This document shows, piece by piece, positions 7,798 to 16,424 of a stretch of DNA of 64,000 nucleotides. Made by a program: the position numbers and the translations under genes. The notes beneath the pieces were generated by a model. The model made no database searches. It was not told where the DNA came from and worked only from the letters and a program-made list of their open reading frames with translations. Source of the stretch: a virus; IMG/VR virus record IMGVR_UViG_3300036715_001140, positions 62,001-126,000 of that record; one strand, 5' to 3'. Each line of letters begins with the position of its first letter. Within the stretch, counting starts at the first letter, position 1.

Positions 7798-8317
7798 ATT
7801 CGCTATATATCCCTTCTTGCTTACGACTAATCATTTCCATTAGATCATCAAAAAGAATCGGCATGTACTCATGAAACTCACAGTTGATATTAAAGTAATT
7901 AACATCATGGATAAACAGCAAAGGTTCATTCCTATGGATATGACCATGTATATTTACATGATCTAAGTATCTATGTTTTAGTTGAGAAGGATGTATAGGT
8001 ATATGAGTAAGAACCAACTTGTTAGCATAAGTAAGAAGACTGGAAATTTTATTAAAAAAGTTTTGATACCTGGATACAGAAGTATGTTCATGATTACCTA
8101 AAACTAAATGTTTTATACCATTTAATTCAGACAAAATATTAAGATTATTTGTTTGAAAACAAACGTCTCCAGTAATTATTACTTTATCTTTATCTCGTAC
8201 TCTTGAGTTCCAGTTATCTATAATAAATTCATCATGCTCATCTAAAGATGAAAATCCTCTCCACTCTGCACAATTTTTGTGTTGTAAATGAAGATCAGAA
8301 ATAAAAAATGTACGCAT
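7784..8317 (-). CDS. Calcineurin-like metallophosphoesterase
   Basis: All metal-binding motifs are present: SDLHLQH (D8, H10), GDVCFQ, LGNHEHT, LTHIPIHP and HGHIHR. Size (177 aa) fits a single-domain YfcE-like phosphoesterase acting on phosphodiesters or nucleotides. CAAGAGGAATATAT precedes the ATG. It lies downstream of the NrdJ terminator and overlaps the nucleotidyltransferase gene. Confidence 0.85.
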   Translation of the reverse strand: MRTFFISDLHLQHKNCAEWRGFSSLDEHDEFIIDNWNSRVRDKDKVIITGDVCFQTNNLNILSELNGIKHLVLGNHEHTSVSRYQNFFNKISSLLTYANKLVLTHIPIHPSQLKHRYLDHVNIHGHIHRNEPLLFIHDVNYFNINCEFHEYMPILFDDLMEMISRKQEGIYSEYGNL

Positions 8318-8334
8318 ATATTCCTCTTGAAATT

Positions 8335-8360
8335 AAGAGAGGTGTATATACACCTCTCTT
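8335..8360 (-). terminator. Terminator after nrdJ
   Basis: A perfect 26-base palindrome, AAGAGAGGTG, TATATA, CACCTCTCTT, sits 12 bases after the nrdJ stop and is followed on the minus strand by TTAATTTC. Likely factor-independent terminator, possibly with an RNA-stability role. Confidence 0.65.
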
Positions 8361-8371
8361 CTTAATTACTA

Positions 8372-11300
8372 TCAGGCACATTCAGAATATCCACATACGT
8401 GGCATATATTACATCCACCTTCATGCTCTACAATTCCACCGCACTCAGGACAGGCACCACGTTCAATAGTAGCTTTGTGAACTTTGTCAATATGTCCTAC
8501 CTCAAGTAGATGCAGTTGAATAGCCTTAGCAACTGCATCGGAACAGGATAGAATACGATTATCGCCAAATCCACTAGGGATGTGACAAGATATACCAAGT
8601 AATTGTTTAACTACTTGTTTGGCTTGCACACCTGTTCGCCAGTTAAGACTAATCATGCGTCCCAAGGCTTCAGCTTGAGAAGCTGCACATCCTCCAGCCT
8701 TACCCATAGTAGTAAACAGTTCAAAAAGCCCATCTTTATCTTCATTTATTGTAACATAAAGTGGACCGCAGCCTGTTTGCATTTGGTAAGTAGCACCTTT
8801 TAGAGCTTTAGGCCGTTCTTTTACTCCGCTATCTACTTTTTCTTCTGGTGTATTTTCTACTTTAGTTATAGTAGATAATACTTGTTCATCTCTTGATCCA
8901 TCACGATAAATCGTAACTCCTTTACAGCCTGTTTTATACGCCAGCATGTATACTTCTTCTACATCTTTAATAGTGGCACTATTACAGAAGTTTACTGTTT
9001 TAGAAACAGCATTATCAGTGTACATCTGAAAAGCTGCTTGCATACGCACATGATACTCAGGGCTAATATCATGAGATGTTACAAATACTTTACGAACATC
9101 TTCTGGAATTTCAAGAATGTTCTGAATAGTACCATGTTCTGCAATTTTTTCCATTAGCTGTGGTGAATAGAATCCACGTGACTTAGCTATATATTCAAAC
9201 ATAGGATTTACTTCAATTAGACGGGTTCCATCCATTACTGTTTTTACATAAGATACTGCAAATAATGGCTCAATACCTGATGATGCATTTGCTATCATGG
9301 ATATTGTTCCAGTGGGAGCAATAGTTGTAACAGTAGCATTTCTCATGTTCTTGTCAAAGATAGAACCTTTAATGTTAGGGAATGATCCACGTATTTTTGC
9401 TAGTTCTAATGATTTTAAAATAGCGTGATCTTGAATAAACCGCATCACATCTTTTGCGAGATTTATAGCTTCTTCAGAGTTGTATGGGATACCTAACAAG
9501 ATAAGCATGTCTGCCCATCCCATTACACCTAAGCCAATTTTTCTATTTGCTTTAGTCATTTCATCAATTTGCTTTAAAGGATACTTATTTACTTCAATAA
9601 CGTTATCTAAAAATTCTACAGATAAATTTACTATTTCTTTTAATCCTTCATAATCAATAGTAGAATTTACTACAAATTTGGATAGATTAATAGAACCTAA
9701 GTTACAACTTTCATAAGGTAGCAACGGCTGCTCACCGCACTGTCCAGTCATAATGCCATTAAAGATACCTGTATGCTTTTTAGGCTCAGTAAAGCAATAA
9801 ACTGTATTTTCTTTTTTATTTCTTTTTATAATGCTTGTAATAGTTATAAACCTAGAGGCATCCCTATTAGGCTCTTTATCTTCAATTTTGACCCGATTAA
9901 GCTTGAGTCCCAAATCTAACAATTTAAAAGTATTAAACTTGTTAATAGCAAGTCTATAACAATCTTGTACGTTATATTTTTTAGGCTCTCCATTAGTATC
10001 TGGTAGATAAGAAATACCTGCTTCTTTTCCAAGACTTAGCGTTGAGAAACAACCTAAAGTAGAAAGCATCAACTTTACGTCAGACAAAAATGCCCTATCT
10101 ACTGACCAAATAGTAAGCCCATTCTCATTCTGATAGGAGCCATCACTATCAACTAACCCAGCAAACCAACTAAGACGAGTATCAACTGTATATTTACTTG
10201 ATGGAACCCAACATTTATCTCGTACAGAGAATGCCGTTTCTACCATAAGTCTATTCTGGCGGTCATTACTACAGTCGATACATTTTTTTATTAGAAGCTT
10301 GTCTTTAAGTTTAATCTTGTCTTCATATAACCAAATATCATTATGACCTTTACTTCCATCTCCACTATAAAAACCTTGAGTATAGGCTTTCTTAGATTTT
10401 ATTTGCTTAATACCCTTAATGATGGGAAAACTCCACTTTTGAAGTTTTGCACCTTCTTCTAATTCTTGAGCTTCACGTTTAGACCCATCAGCTAATACAA
10501 ATTTATGCTTTGGGGTACAAGATAAACAGGAGCCATCTGAAAATTGAATTTTAAGAATATTTTGGTTATATCCTGTAATCTCAGGTATAGTCGTAGACCA
10601 TTCTTCTCCATTCCAGATCTTTGTTTTCTTGCCTACTCTGGAAGCAATTTTCTTATAGCCCTTCTTGGTAAGAATAAGAGTGTCACCTGTAACACATGGA
10701 TTTGTAGACTCAATCTCACCAATATGTGGAGTAGGATTATCTTTATTTATTCTATCTAAAAATACTATTCCAGGTTCACCGTTTCTCCATGCTTGTTTCA
10801 CAATAAGGTCAAATACTTCTTTTGCATTGAGTACTCCTACTTCTTTTTTATCTCTCGGATTATATAGTTTATACGTTTTATTAGTCTCTACAGCTTCCAT
10901 AAATTTTTCTGTTATCCCAATAGAGATATTAAAGTTATTTAAAACCTTCATATCATCTTTACATTTAATGAAACTCATAATATCGGGATGATCTACTCTA
11001 AGTATACCCATATTAGCACCACGTCTTGTGCCACCCTGTTTGATACATTCAGTAGCCTTATCAAAAACACTCATAAAAGATATAGGCCCACTCGACACAC
11101 CACTTGTAGTTTTTACTAAGTCATTAGCTGGGCGTAGACGAGAAAATGAAAATCCTGTCCCTCCTCCACTCTTATGGATCATAGCCGTATGTTTAATAGT
11201 TTCAAATATCTCTTCAATAGAATCACCTACAGGTAGAACAAAGCAAGCGCTTAACTGGCCCAATTCACGCCCTGCATTCATTAATGTCGGGCTATTAGGC

Positions 11301-11500
11301 AAAAATTTTAAAGAAGTCATCATATTATAAAATGCATTTGTTTTCGCCGTAATTTCTTTTTTAGGACTAACACTAGCAATTGTTGAAGCTACTCTACTAA
11401 ACATATCTTCAGGTTTTTCAATTACTTTACCTGTCGCATCTTTAATAAGATAGCGTTTCTCAAGTACAGTCCTAGCATTTTGTGTAAGTTCCAGTTTCAT
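8372..11500 (-). CDS. nrdJ: Class II (B12-dependent) ribonucleotide reductase with intein
   Basis: Reduces ribonucleotides to deoxyribonucleotides using adenosylcobalamin. The 1042-residue precursor consists of an N-terminal extein (1-268), an intein (269-587) and a C-terminal extein; the spliced enzyme would be 723 residues. Visible family features: [12 protein letters not shown] and SACFVLPV (Cys 86 of the redox pair), [15 protein letters not shown] joined to [19 protein letters not shown] (finger loop with the radical Cys between Asn and Glu), [28 protein letters not shown], and a C-terminal zinc-binding tail with CPECGG and [23 protein letters not shown] precedes the ATG. A terminator follows. 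It supplies dNTPs without a separate radical-generating subunit. Confidence 0.95.
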   Translation of the reverse strand: MKLELTQNARTVLEKRYLIKDATGKVIEKPEDMFSRVASTIASVSPKKEITAKTNAFYNMMTSLKFLPNSPTLMNAGRELGQLSACFVLPVGDSIEEIFETIKHTAMIHKSGGGTGFSFSRLRPANDLVKTTSGVSSGPISFMSVFDKATECIKQGGTRRGANMGILRVDHPDIMSFIKCKDDMKVLNNFNISIGITEKFMEAVETNKTYKLYNPRDKKEVGVLNAKEVFDLIVKQAWRNGEPGIVFLDRINKDNPTPHIGEIESTNPCVTGDTLILTKKGYKKIASRVGKKTKIWNGEEWSTTIPEITGYNQNILKIQFSDGSCLSCTPKHKFVLADGSKREAQELEEGAKLQKWSFPIIKGIKQIKSKKAYTQGFYSGDGSKGHNDIWLYEDKIKLKDKLLIKKCIDCSNDRQNRLMVETAFSVRDKCWVPSSKYTVDTRLSWFAGLVDSDGSYQNENGLTIWSVDRAFLSDVKLMLSTLGCFSTLSLGKEAGISYLPDTNGEPKKYNVQDCYRLAINKFNTFKLLDLGLKLNRVKIEDKEPNRDASRFITITSIIKRNKKENTVYCFTEPKKHTGIFNGIMTGQCGEQPLLPYESCNLGSINLSKFVVNSTIDYEGLKEIVNLSVEFLDNVIEVNKYPLKQIDEMTKANRKIGLGVMGWADMLILLGIPYNSEEAINLAKDVMRFIQDHAILKSLELAKIRGSFPNIKGSIFDKNMRNATVTTIAPTGTISMIANASSGIEPLFAVSYVKTVMDGTRLIEVNPMFEYIAKSRGFYSPQLMEKIAEHGTIQNILEIPEDVRKVFVTSHDISPEYHVRMQAAFQMYTDNAVSKTVNFCNSATIKDVEEVYMLAYKTGCKGVTIYRDGSRDEQVLSTITKVENTPEEKVDSGVKERPKALKGATYQMQTGCGPLYVTINEDKDGLFELFTTMGKAGGCAASQAEALGRMISLNWRTGVQAKQVVKQLLGISCHIPSGFGDNRILSCSDAVAKAIQLHLLEVGHIDKVHKATIERGACPECGGIVEHEGGCNICHVCGYSECA
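9740..10696 (-). other. Intein with LAGLIDADG endonuclease domain in NrdJ (319 aa)
   Basis: The insert begins with Cys at residue 269 ([17 protein letters not shown], splicing block A) and has block B with TPKHKF. Two LAGLIDADG-type motifs follow, [10 protein letters not shown] and [14 protein letters not shown], so it should be a homing endonuclease. The C-terminal block reads [20 protein letters not shown] and is followed by Cys, so the terminal residue is Gln rather than Asn and the penultimate residue is Gly rather than His. Gln-ending inteins are known in ribonucleotide reductases. The insertion point is exactly before the catalytic Cys of the NxCxE finger loop. Confidence 0.92.
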
Positions 11501-11535
11501 TTACATCTCCCTTTGGTAGTAGTGTTAGAAGCTTT

Positions 11536-11772
11536 TTACTTCAAGTAAGTTTTTACATGTTCTTTTTGTTTTCCAACATTTTTAATATCTCTATGAGTTA
11601 ATCCTGCTTTAGCTAAAGCAAAACGTATATCAGTTCCACAGTCAATAAGTAAATTAAACTCAGGACGTACTTCATCCAGAAGAAGCATATTAGTCTGGTA
11701 GCCTTTCATGGTAAAAGCACTACCCGTTCCTAAAAACTTAATATACTTTGTATTAAAGTTATCTGCTTTCAT
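11536..11772 (-). pseudogene. Truncated MBL-fold (RNase Z-like) hydrolase remnant
   Basis: The first 60 residues (KYIKFLGTGSAFT, YQTNMLLLD, NLLIDCGTDIRFALAKAGLTHRDI) match the start of a metallo-beta-lactamase-fold hydrolase of the RNase Z/ElaC type, where a beta sheet precedes the HxHxDH zinc site. The zinc motif and the rest of the 250-300 residue domain are missing: the protein ends after 78 residues in GKQKEHVKTYLK. This looks like an internal or terminal deletion; a recently shortened gene is the most likely reading. Confidence 0.65.
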
Positions 11773-11785
11773 TTTAACTCTTTCT

Positions 11786-11908
11786 TTATCTATGAAGTGG
11801 AGTACTTAACCAAACATTTGATTTAACCTCAACTCTAGGTTACTCTAAGCTTTTCTCTTGTTCAGTAGAATAACCTGGAGTCAATAATCGAATGTAGTTT
11901 ACCTCCAT
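11786..11908 (-). pseudogene. Small gene with in-frame TAA
   Basis: From an ATG at 11906-11908 the frame reads MEVNYIRLLTPGYSTEQEKSLE, TAA (11840-11842), then PRVEVKSNVWLSTPLHR and TAA. The two halves read as one ordinary protein if the stop was CAA. No strong ribosome binding site is visible, so confidence is moderate. Confidence 0.35.
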
Positions 11909-11917
11909 GTAGTACTA

Positions 11918-12091
11918 CTATATTGCCAATTTCATACTGAAAATATCTTTTAGTTTTTGTAGATCATCTTCTGTAGGTTCTCCTACTACTGATAGATATA
12001 TTGTATTCTTTTTTAGTGGTTCTGGTGTTACTTTGGATTCTGTAGCACAGGTGGGTTGAATAAAATTTTGAGAGGGTACTGATATTTCCAT
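11918..12091 (-). CDS. Hypothetical small protein (57 aa)
   Basis: Not recognised. AAAGGAGAAGCTA precedes the ATG. The protein begins MEISVPSQNFIQPTCATES and ends with a charged helix (EPTEDDLQKLKDIFSMKLAI). An overlapping 75-residue frame in this stretch (12191 to 11964) lacks a ribosome binding site and is not accepted. Confidence 0.6.
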   Translation of the reverse strand: MEISVPSQNFIQPTCATESKVTPEPLKKNTIYLSVVGEPTEDDLQKLKDIFSMKLAI

Positions 12092-12218
12092 TAGCTTCTC
12101 CTTTAAAAAGAATATTAGATAAAAAGAATATTAGGAAGCTGTTTAAAAATATCAATAATATATTGGCAGGATATTTATAAACAAACTTCAATACTTCCGA
12201 TATTACTTATTTACAGTT

Positions 12219-12590
12219 TTAACTTCTTATTACTTTTGGTAGTTCACTCATTGATCTTTGCATTTGATTAATATCATTAGTCAGTGTCCTAACTTCTGAT
12301 AACACCAATTTTAGACTTTTATTAAAAAAAGTAGTCATTTTCTCAACATTATTATTTATTTCTGATAACTTTGAGATAAGTTCGTCTGGATGTGATTCTT
12401 GTACATCCTTTATTAAATCTTTTAATTTAGTTACTTCTAAATCTACTTGATCCTGCTTTTCTTCTATATCATTTTTATATTGATCTAGTAACCACTCTAT
12501 AAATTCATCTTTATCTTTTATCAAACCTAATTTCCAATAGCTATATATGGTTTCAAAAGTATAGTCTTCTGTATTTAAAAGTACACTCAT
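12219..12590 (-). CDS. Coiled-coil protein (123 aa)
   Basis: Not recognised. After a short N-terminal part (FETIYSYWKLGLIKDKDEF) the remainder is a long predicted coiled coil with heptads of Leu, Val and Ile through residue 115. GGAGACTATAA precedes the start, which overlaps the upstream stop. Confidence 0.7.
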   Translation of the reverse strand: MSVLLNTEDYTFETIYSYWKLGLIKDKDEFIEWLLDQYKNDIEEKQDQVDLEVTKLKDLIKDVQESHPDELISKLSEINNNVEKMTTFFNKSLKLVLSEVRTLTNDINQMQRSMSELPKVIRS

Positions 12591-12811
12591 TTATAGTCTC
12601 CTGTTTCATCATAATACTGGTCTGGTTTATCAGCTACTCTGATACATACTTTATCTCCACTAATTATTTCTAGTTCATTATCAGTTATTGAAAATACCAT
12701 TGAGGGTGCATAAAAGATAAAGCTAACTATAACTTCTGTATCGGTAACATTTTGTACTTTTCCTAATCCTAATCGTTTATGCCAAACTAATAAATCCTTA
12801 ATTAAGCTCAT
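12587..12811 (-). CDS. Small beta-barrel-like protein (74 aa)
   Basis: The segment WHKRLGLGKVQNVTDTEVIVSF resembles the short HxxxGxGxV beta-barrel found at the end of UvrD-type helicases and in small DUF3553-like proteins, but the match is short. The start at 12811 is chosen because AAGGAGGTTGACTGCA lies directly upstream. It overlaps the upstream gene by 14 bases. Confidence 0.65.
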   Translation of the reverse strand: MSLIKDLLVWHKRLGLGKVQNVTDTEVIVSFIFYAPSMVFSITDNELEIISGDKVCIRVADKPDQYYDETGDYK

Positions 12812-13025
12812 TGCAGTCAACCTCCTTATAGTCTTCTGGATATAATGCAGCCTGTGCAACTATACAAATATAGTCTCTTTGTCTTTTTACATCTACTGAA
12901 CTGATAGTACATAAGATAATTAAATTTAGAGCTTTTCGCATACGCAAATTACTGTCTTCTATGTTTGCTATCTCTAAAATTTTATTTGATAAGTCCTCCT
13001 TTTGATTAGTGCTAGTACTCCACAT
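12798..13025 (-). CDS. Hypothetical protein (75 aa)
   Basis: Not recognised. Mostly helical with a hydrophobic stretch (ALNLIILCTISSVDV) too short for a clear membrane span. GAGAATATA precedes the ATG. It overlaps the next gene by 14 bases and the upstream stop by one. Confidence 0.6.
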   Translation of the reverse strand: MWSTSTNQKEDLSNKILEIANIEDSNLRMRKALNLIILCTISSVDVKRQRDYICIVAQAALYPEDYKEVDCNELN

Positions 13026-13207
13026 TATATTCTCACTTTTCTAGGAGGCTTATTCTTAAATACCTCTTTAATATCTGGAGTTATATCATATTTCTTTAAT
13101 ATTTGATAAGGAATACTATTTAGAACTATATTAATATGTGCTCTTGCATCTGCATCATCTAATGCATTAAGATTTAATCTTAGGACTGCATTATACTCTG
13201 GTTTCAT
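13025..13207 (-). CDS. Hypothetical protein (60 aa)
   Basis: Not recognised. It starts MKPEYNAVLRLNLNALDDAD and ends in a basic tail KNKPPRKVRI. The start at 13207 is supported by GAGGAC just upstream and a TAATATG junction with the preceding gene. Confidence 0.6.
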   Translation of the reverse strand: MKPEYNAVLRLNLNALDDADARAHINIVLNSIPYQILKKYDITPDIKEVFKNKPPRKVRI

Positions 13208-13208
13208 A

Positions 13209-13757
13209 TTAGTCCTCTTCTGTTTTAGAATTTTTAGTGAAGTATTCAGAAGATAAATTTTTAGCAATGTCTACTACAGATTTGGCATCAGAATTAAAAT
13301 AATAAGGATTAGATACTAAAGAACAAAGTAGATTTCTAGTAAAAAATTCTTTTTGTTCTTTGGAACTTGATAGCCTACTTTGCATATCATTTAAAGCTTC
13401 CTGTAGCATAATTCCTGCTTGTTTCAAATTGTTAATGTCTTTAGTCATAGACTCAATATTTAACCTAAGTTGTTTATTCTCCTGTTCATAAAAATCTTTT
13501 GAAGTTTTAAAACCTGCCTTGCACTCTGTACAATATACTTCATTTCCTAAGTTATGGACATTAAAGGATCTCGATCCACAAGTACAAGACATGATATTAA
13601 GTTTATTTAAAGCCCCATCATTAGATACTAAAGATTCATCTTTTGTATATCTAGCTTCAATTAATTCTTGAATTAACTGCATATCTTCTTTATGCAATAC
13701 TTCTGATTCTGACCATTTCTTAAATTCTTCTAAAGTAATATTAGATGGGTTGCTCAT
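13209..13757 (-). CDS. Coiled-coil protein with zinc ribbon (182 aa)
   Basis: Not recognised. Residues 53-80 form a likely zinc ribbon (MSCTCGSRSF and VYCTECKAGF), flanked by an acidic helical N-terminus and a long coiled coil (residues 90-150). The ATG follows GGAGCATTCTA and overlaps the stop of the decayed gene upstream (TAATG). Confidence 0.65.
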   Translation of the reverse strand: MSNPSNITLEEFKKWSESEVLHKEDMQLIQELIEARYTKDESLVSNDGALNKLNIMSCTCGSRSFNVHNLGNEVYCTECKAGFKTSKDFYEQENKQLRLNIESMTKDINNLKQAGIMLQEALNDMQSRLSSSKEQKEFFTRNLLCSLVSNPYYFNSDAKSVVDIAKNLSSEYFTKNSKTEED

Positions 13758-13831
13758 TAGAATGCTCCTTTTTTGGCTATTCCTTCTTGGATTCTTTGTT
13801 CTAGTGTTCCTCTTCTTTTAGCTTATCCCAT
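13757..13831 (-). pseudogene. Small basic-protein gene with TAA at codon 3
   Basis: The frame reads MG, TAA (13823-13825), then AKRRGTLEQRIQEGIAKKGAF. Small proteins beginning MGxAKRRGTFEQR are common in phages and bacteria, so the third codon was almost certainly CAA (Gln) or AAA. AAAGGATAGTAT precedes the ATG and the stop overlaps the next start, both consistent with a once-working gene. Confidence 0.6.
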
Positions 13832-13843
13832 ATACTATCCTTT

Positions 13844-14025
13844 TTAGTCCAAAATATAACTTTTTGCTAGAGGACAATCCTCTGGTATAATTATCTCACC
13901 ACGTTCATTTATACGGCTTTTGAAAGATCAACACCTTCATGACAATAGCTACCAATTTCATCTCGTCCAGTTGGATACTCAAGACACTCTTGACAATATT
14001 CTACTTGAGTTACACAGATTCTCAT
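13844..14025 (-). pseudogene. Frameshifted small Cys protein
   Basis: The ATG at 14023-14025 overlaps the upstream stop (ATGA). The first frame gives MRICVTQVEYCQECLEYP, TGRDEIGSYCHEGVDLSK and then a stop; the next frame continues SRINERGEIIIPEDCPLAKSY and ends at 13844. Cys pair, CHE and the closing PEDCPL pattern are typical of a small phage zinc protein. One A missing from the four-A run at 13918-13921 would restore the frame. Confidence 0.6.
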
Positions 14026-14576
14026 TTAGTATTCTCTATTACAGTAGGTATCTCTTTCCACTCTCCACCTCCACCATTACTGCTGTGCCATGCAAAGTAT
14101 CCTTGAAGTACTGTATATCCATCTAATGTTTTAAACAGTCTATAGTCCTCAGGCTTATTACTACAAATACGAATATCTCCTATACTACTTGCAATTTGTG
14201 TTGGATAACCTATTTGTGAGGTCACATTTGAAGAAGTGAAAATTGGTTTACCTTGTTCTGCTTCAATATAATTATGATAGTCAACTAAGTCCTCACTTGT
14301 TTTAAACCAAGTTTTTCCTTTTCTCCAAACACCTATACTTTTCTTTTTGGTGCTAGGATTGTTCACTTTCCATATTAGTAATGGAATACCTTCTAAATCT
14401 TGAGGAGGTTCTTTAACTGGAAGATTAATAACTACATCAATATGAGTATAAGTATATCCTAGCTGTTCTGCAGATTTTTCACTACAACAACAGTCACGTT
14501 CTCGTTCACTACAATAAATACAGTATCCATGTCCATCATTTATAAATTTTTTATACTTCATTATCCTCGTCATCAT
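14022..14576 (-). CDS. Hypothetical Cys-rich protein (184 aa)
   Basis: Not recognised. The N-terminus has clustered Cys (CIYCSERERDCCCSEK), then a mixed alpha/beta region. The C-terminal 40 residues (YRLFKTLDGYTVLQGYFAW, ending in W-K-E-I-P) resemble the C-terminus of the broken gene at 14589-14806, so the two are probably related by duplication. AGGAGAAC lies upstream. Confidence 0.6.
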   Translation of the reverse strand: MMTRIMKYKKFINDGHGYCIYCSERERDCCCSEKSAEQLGYTYTHIDVVINLPVKEPPQDLEGIPLLIWKVNNPSTKKKSIGVWRKGKTWFKTSEDLVDYHNYIEAEQGKPIFTSSNVTSQIGYPTQIASSIGDIRICSNKPEDYRLFKTLDGYTVLQGYFAWHSSNGGGGEWKEIPTVIENTK

Positions 14577-14588
14577 AATAAAGTTCTC

Positions 14589-14806
14589 CTACTCTTCTTT
14601 TACATTAGGTAATTCTTTCCAATAAGAACCATAACTATATTGTTCACGCCAATTAAATAAGCCCTCTAAAACAAAGGTACCATCTTTTTCTCTTTAAGTC
14701 TATACTCTTTAGGTACAGTATCTCCTATCCTATAAGTACTTCCTGAAGTTAAAAAATTTGCTTTCAAAATTCTAAATTCTTTCTTCTGTATAACACCATC
14801 TGACAT
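14589..14806 (-). pseudogene. Frameshifted paralogue of the neighbouring gene
   Basis: The first frame starts MSDGVIQKKEFRILKANF and reaches EYRLKEKK before drifting to a stop at 14666; the next frame continues GTFVLEGLFNWREQYS and ends KELPNVKEE. Joined, the protein matches the C-terminal part of the 14022-14576 product (YRLF.TLDGYTVLQGYFAW). One A missing from a five-A run near 14680 would explain the break. Confidence 0.6.
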
Positions 14807-14810
14807 ATAG

Positions 14811-15320
14811 TTATCCTTTATCTAATTTAGTTTCCCAAAAGTAATCTATCCAAATATTTGAGTCTACTTCATTTTTTGATACATTAATGATGTATGCATC
14901 TAGTTCTTTAGAAAGATCTTTAACAAAATTGGTTGATTTATGTAAGGTTATCCAACATATTACTTTTGGAGTTTTTGACTTTACCATGCGTAGATAACGT
15001 TTAGTTATTTCTACTAAAGTATCTCCAGTATCTAGTATATCATCTACTATAAACACTGTATCCAACTGAGGCATACCCAACATTGTAAATTCAGGTTTTC
15101 TTTGATTGTTAAACCACATTAGTGGTACAGGAGATGTTTTTGAATAGTAACTTACTAACCTATCGGTTAACATCTTTCCACCATTTTTTATTCCTACAAT
15201 TATGTTTGGATTAAGATTTAAACTATCTAAAGTCTTTATCAGATCTTCACAGTCTTTTTCAAAAGAAGCTGAGTCATAAAATAAGTGTTGTTGATTATCA
15301 GTAGAATTGTGTACAATCAT
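14811..15320 (-). CDS. Phosphoribosyltransferase-family protein
   Basis: A type I phosphoribosyltransferase fold: NIIVGIKNGGKMLTDRL (substrate loop) and VFIVDDILDTGDTL (PRPP-binding motif with the acidic pair followed by DTG). Enzymes of this kind attach or remove ribose-5-phosphate from bases in salvage; the base is not evident. The start at 15320 is preferred over 15332 because the AAGGG ribosome binding site directly abuts the earlier ATG. Confidence 0.8.
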   Translation of the reverse strand: MIVHNSTDNQQHLFYDSASFEKDCEDLIKTLDSLNLNPNIIVGIKNGGKMLTDRLVSYYSKTSPVPLMWFNNQRKPEFTMLGMPQLDTVFIVDDILDTGDTLVEITKRYLRMVKSKTPKVICWITLHKSTNFVKDLSKELDAYIINVSKNEVDSNIWIDYFWETKLDKG

Positions 15321-15395
15321 TTTAGTATCCATCCCTTAGGCTCATGTAAAGTTTATATTTTAGTCTCTTGTATAAATCATATCTACTTCGATTTT

Positions 15396-15941
15396 TTAAA
15401 TTGGTACTTTTGGAACAATGTCTATGTCTACATTTATGTAATAGTTCGTGTGAGGTTTTATCAAACATGCACTAACGTACACTTTTTTAAGTGTTTCAGA
15501 ATACATAATCACTAGTTTATATGGAAATAAAAGGTGATACCATTTTAATGGGATATCTTTATTATCCACGATGTACGCATCTACTGGTTTAAAAATTTTA
15601 AAACCCTCAAGCAAGTCTGCAAACTGTGCCATCCATCTTTTAGGAAAATCAGGATATAGATCAAACCAGTCTAAACGTTCTCTAGTTGTATTACACTTTG
15701 TAGCAGATGATATTGTTTTACTTTCCAATAAACGTTCAATATAGCTATCACAGCAATCAGACATTTGAGGCTCTATTGGTTCTTGGGAGTCACCAGATAT
15801 TCGATTTAAATTAGTATCATCTACTATTTTAGATCTAATTGTATCTATCACCCTCTTCTTATATGTTGGACTTTCAACTTTTAAAGTTTTATTTCCCCAT
15901 ACCAATATACCAGAGTCTTTTACAGTAAATTTCTCGGACAT
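15396..15941 (-). CDS. Hypothetical protein (181 aa)
   Basis: Not recognised. It has a CC pair in SDCCDSYIERLLESK, a Trp-rich middle (LDWFDLYPDFPKRWMAQF) and a beta-rich C-terminus. AGGAGAAAAAATT precedes the ATG. Confidence 0.65.
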   Translation of the reverse strand: MSEKFTVKDSGILVWGNKTLKVESPTYKKRVIDTIRSKIVDDTNLNRISGDSQEPIEPQMSDCCDSYIERLLESKTISSATKCNTTRERLDWFDLYPDFPKRWMAQFADLLEGFKIFKPVDAYIVDNKDIPLKWYHLLFPYKLVIMYSETLKKVYVSACLIKPHTNYYINVDIDIVPKVPI

Positions 15942-15952
15942 AATTTTTTCTC

Positions 15953-16159
15953 CTAATCCTTACATTCGCCTAGCATCTGGATTATATAGTATGATTTATA
16001 ATCAGACAGCCATTTATATAATGAGTCTAATCATTGTTTTCATTCTTTATCAAAAAGCCATAACTGTATCCTTGCACCAATAGACAGCCTACTACAAGTT
16101 GACCTATTAGCAATATCTTCTGTTATCTTAATAAAATGCTCATCCCATGTTGGTCGCAT
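15953..16159 (-). pseudogene. Broken gene with dCMP-deaminase-like N-terminus
   Basis: The frame starts MRPTWDEHFIKITEDIANRS followed by TCSRLSIGARI, which is the opening of dCMP deaminases (R-P-x-W-D-E-x-F ... R-S-T-C). It then continues LWLFDKE, TGA, KQ, TGA, LDSLYKWLSDYKSYYIIQML and ends in TAG, without the zinc-binding HAE and PCxxC motifs. Both TGAs (16040-16042, 16031-16033) read naturally as Trp. Probably an eroded gene; whether the tail ever belonged to a deaminase is unclear. Confidence 0.5.
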
Positions 16160-16164
16160 ATTTA

Positions 16165-16422
16165 TCACCATTCAATACAATAGTTTTTCATGTTTACTAA
16201 AGAACAAGTGCTACCACTACGGGTAATTACATATCCCAAATTCGTTAATGTATCTACTTCTGTTTGGGTCATAGTTCTTTCTATTCTTCGTAGTCCATTA
16301 GCACAAGCTTCTCTGATTTCTTTATATACATAAAGATTATCATTGACAATTGATCTTGCTTGTTCCGCAGTTAAAGGTCGTAAATTATTAGAATCATTTG
16401 AAGCAAGTGGTTTATCACACAT
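16165..16422 (-). CDS. Hypothetical protein (85 aa)
   Basis: Not recognised. Helical, with RPLTAEQARSIVNDNL near the start and LVNMKNYCIEW at the end. GAGGATAAATAAAT precedes the ATG, which begins just after the stop of a 33-residue upstream frame. Confidence 0.6.
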   Translation of the reverse strand: MCDKPLASNDSNNLRPLTAEQARSIVNDNLYVYKEIREACANGLRRIERTMTQTEVDTLTNLGYVITRSGSTCSLVNMKNYCIEW

Positions 16423-16424
16423 AT

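Noticed and set aside
10544-11330. Plus-strand frames inside nrdJ
   Set aside because: They lie wholly within the coding region of an intact, well-recognised gene on the other strand.
11964-12191. 75-residue minus-strand frame
   Set aside because: No ribosome binding site; the same DNA encodes the 57-residue gene with AAAGGAGAAGCTA in another frame.
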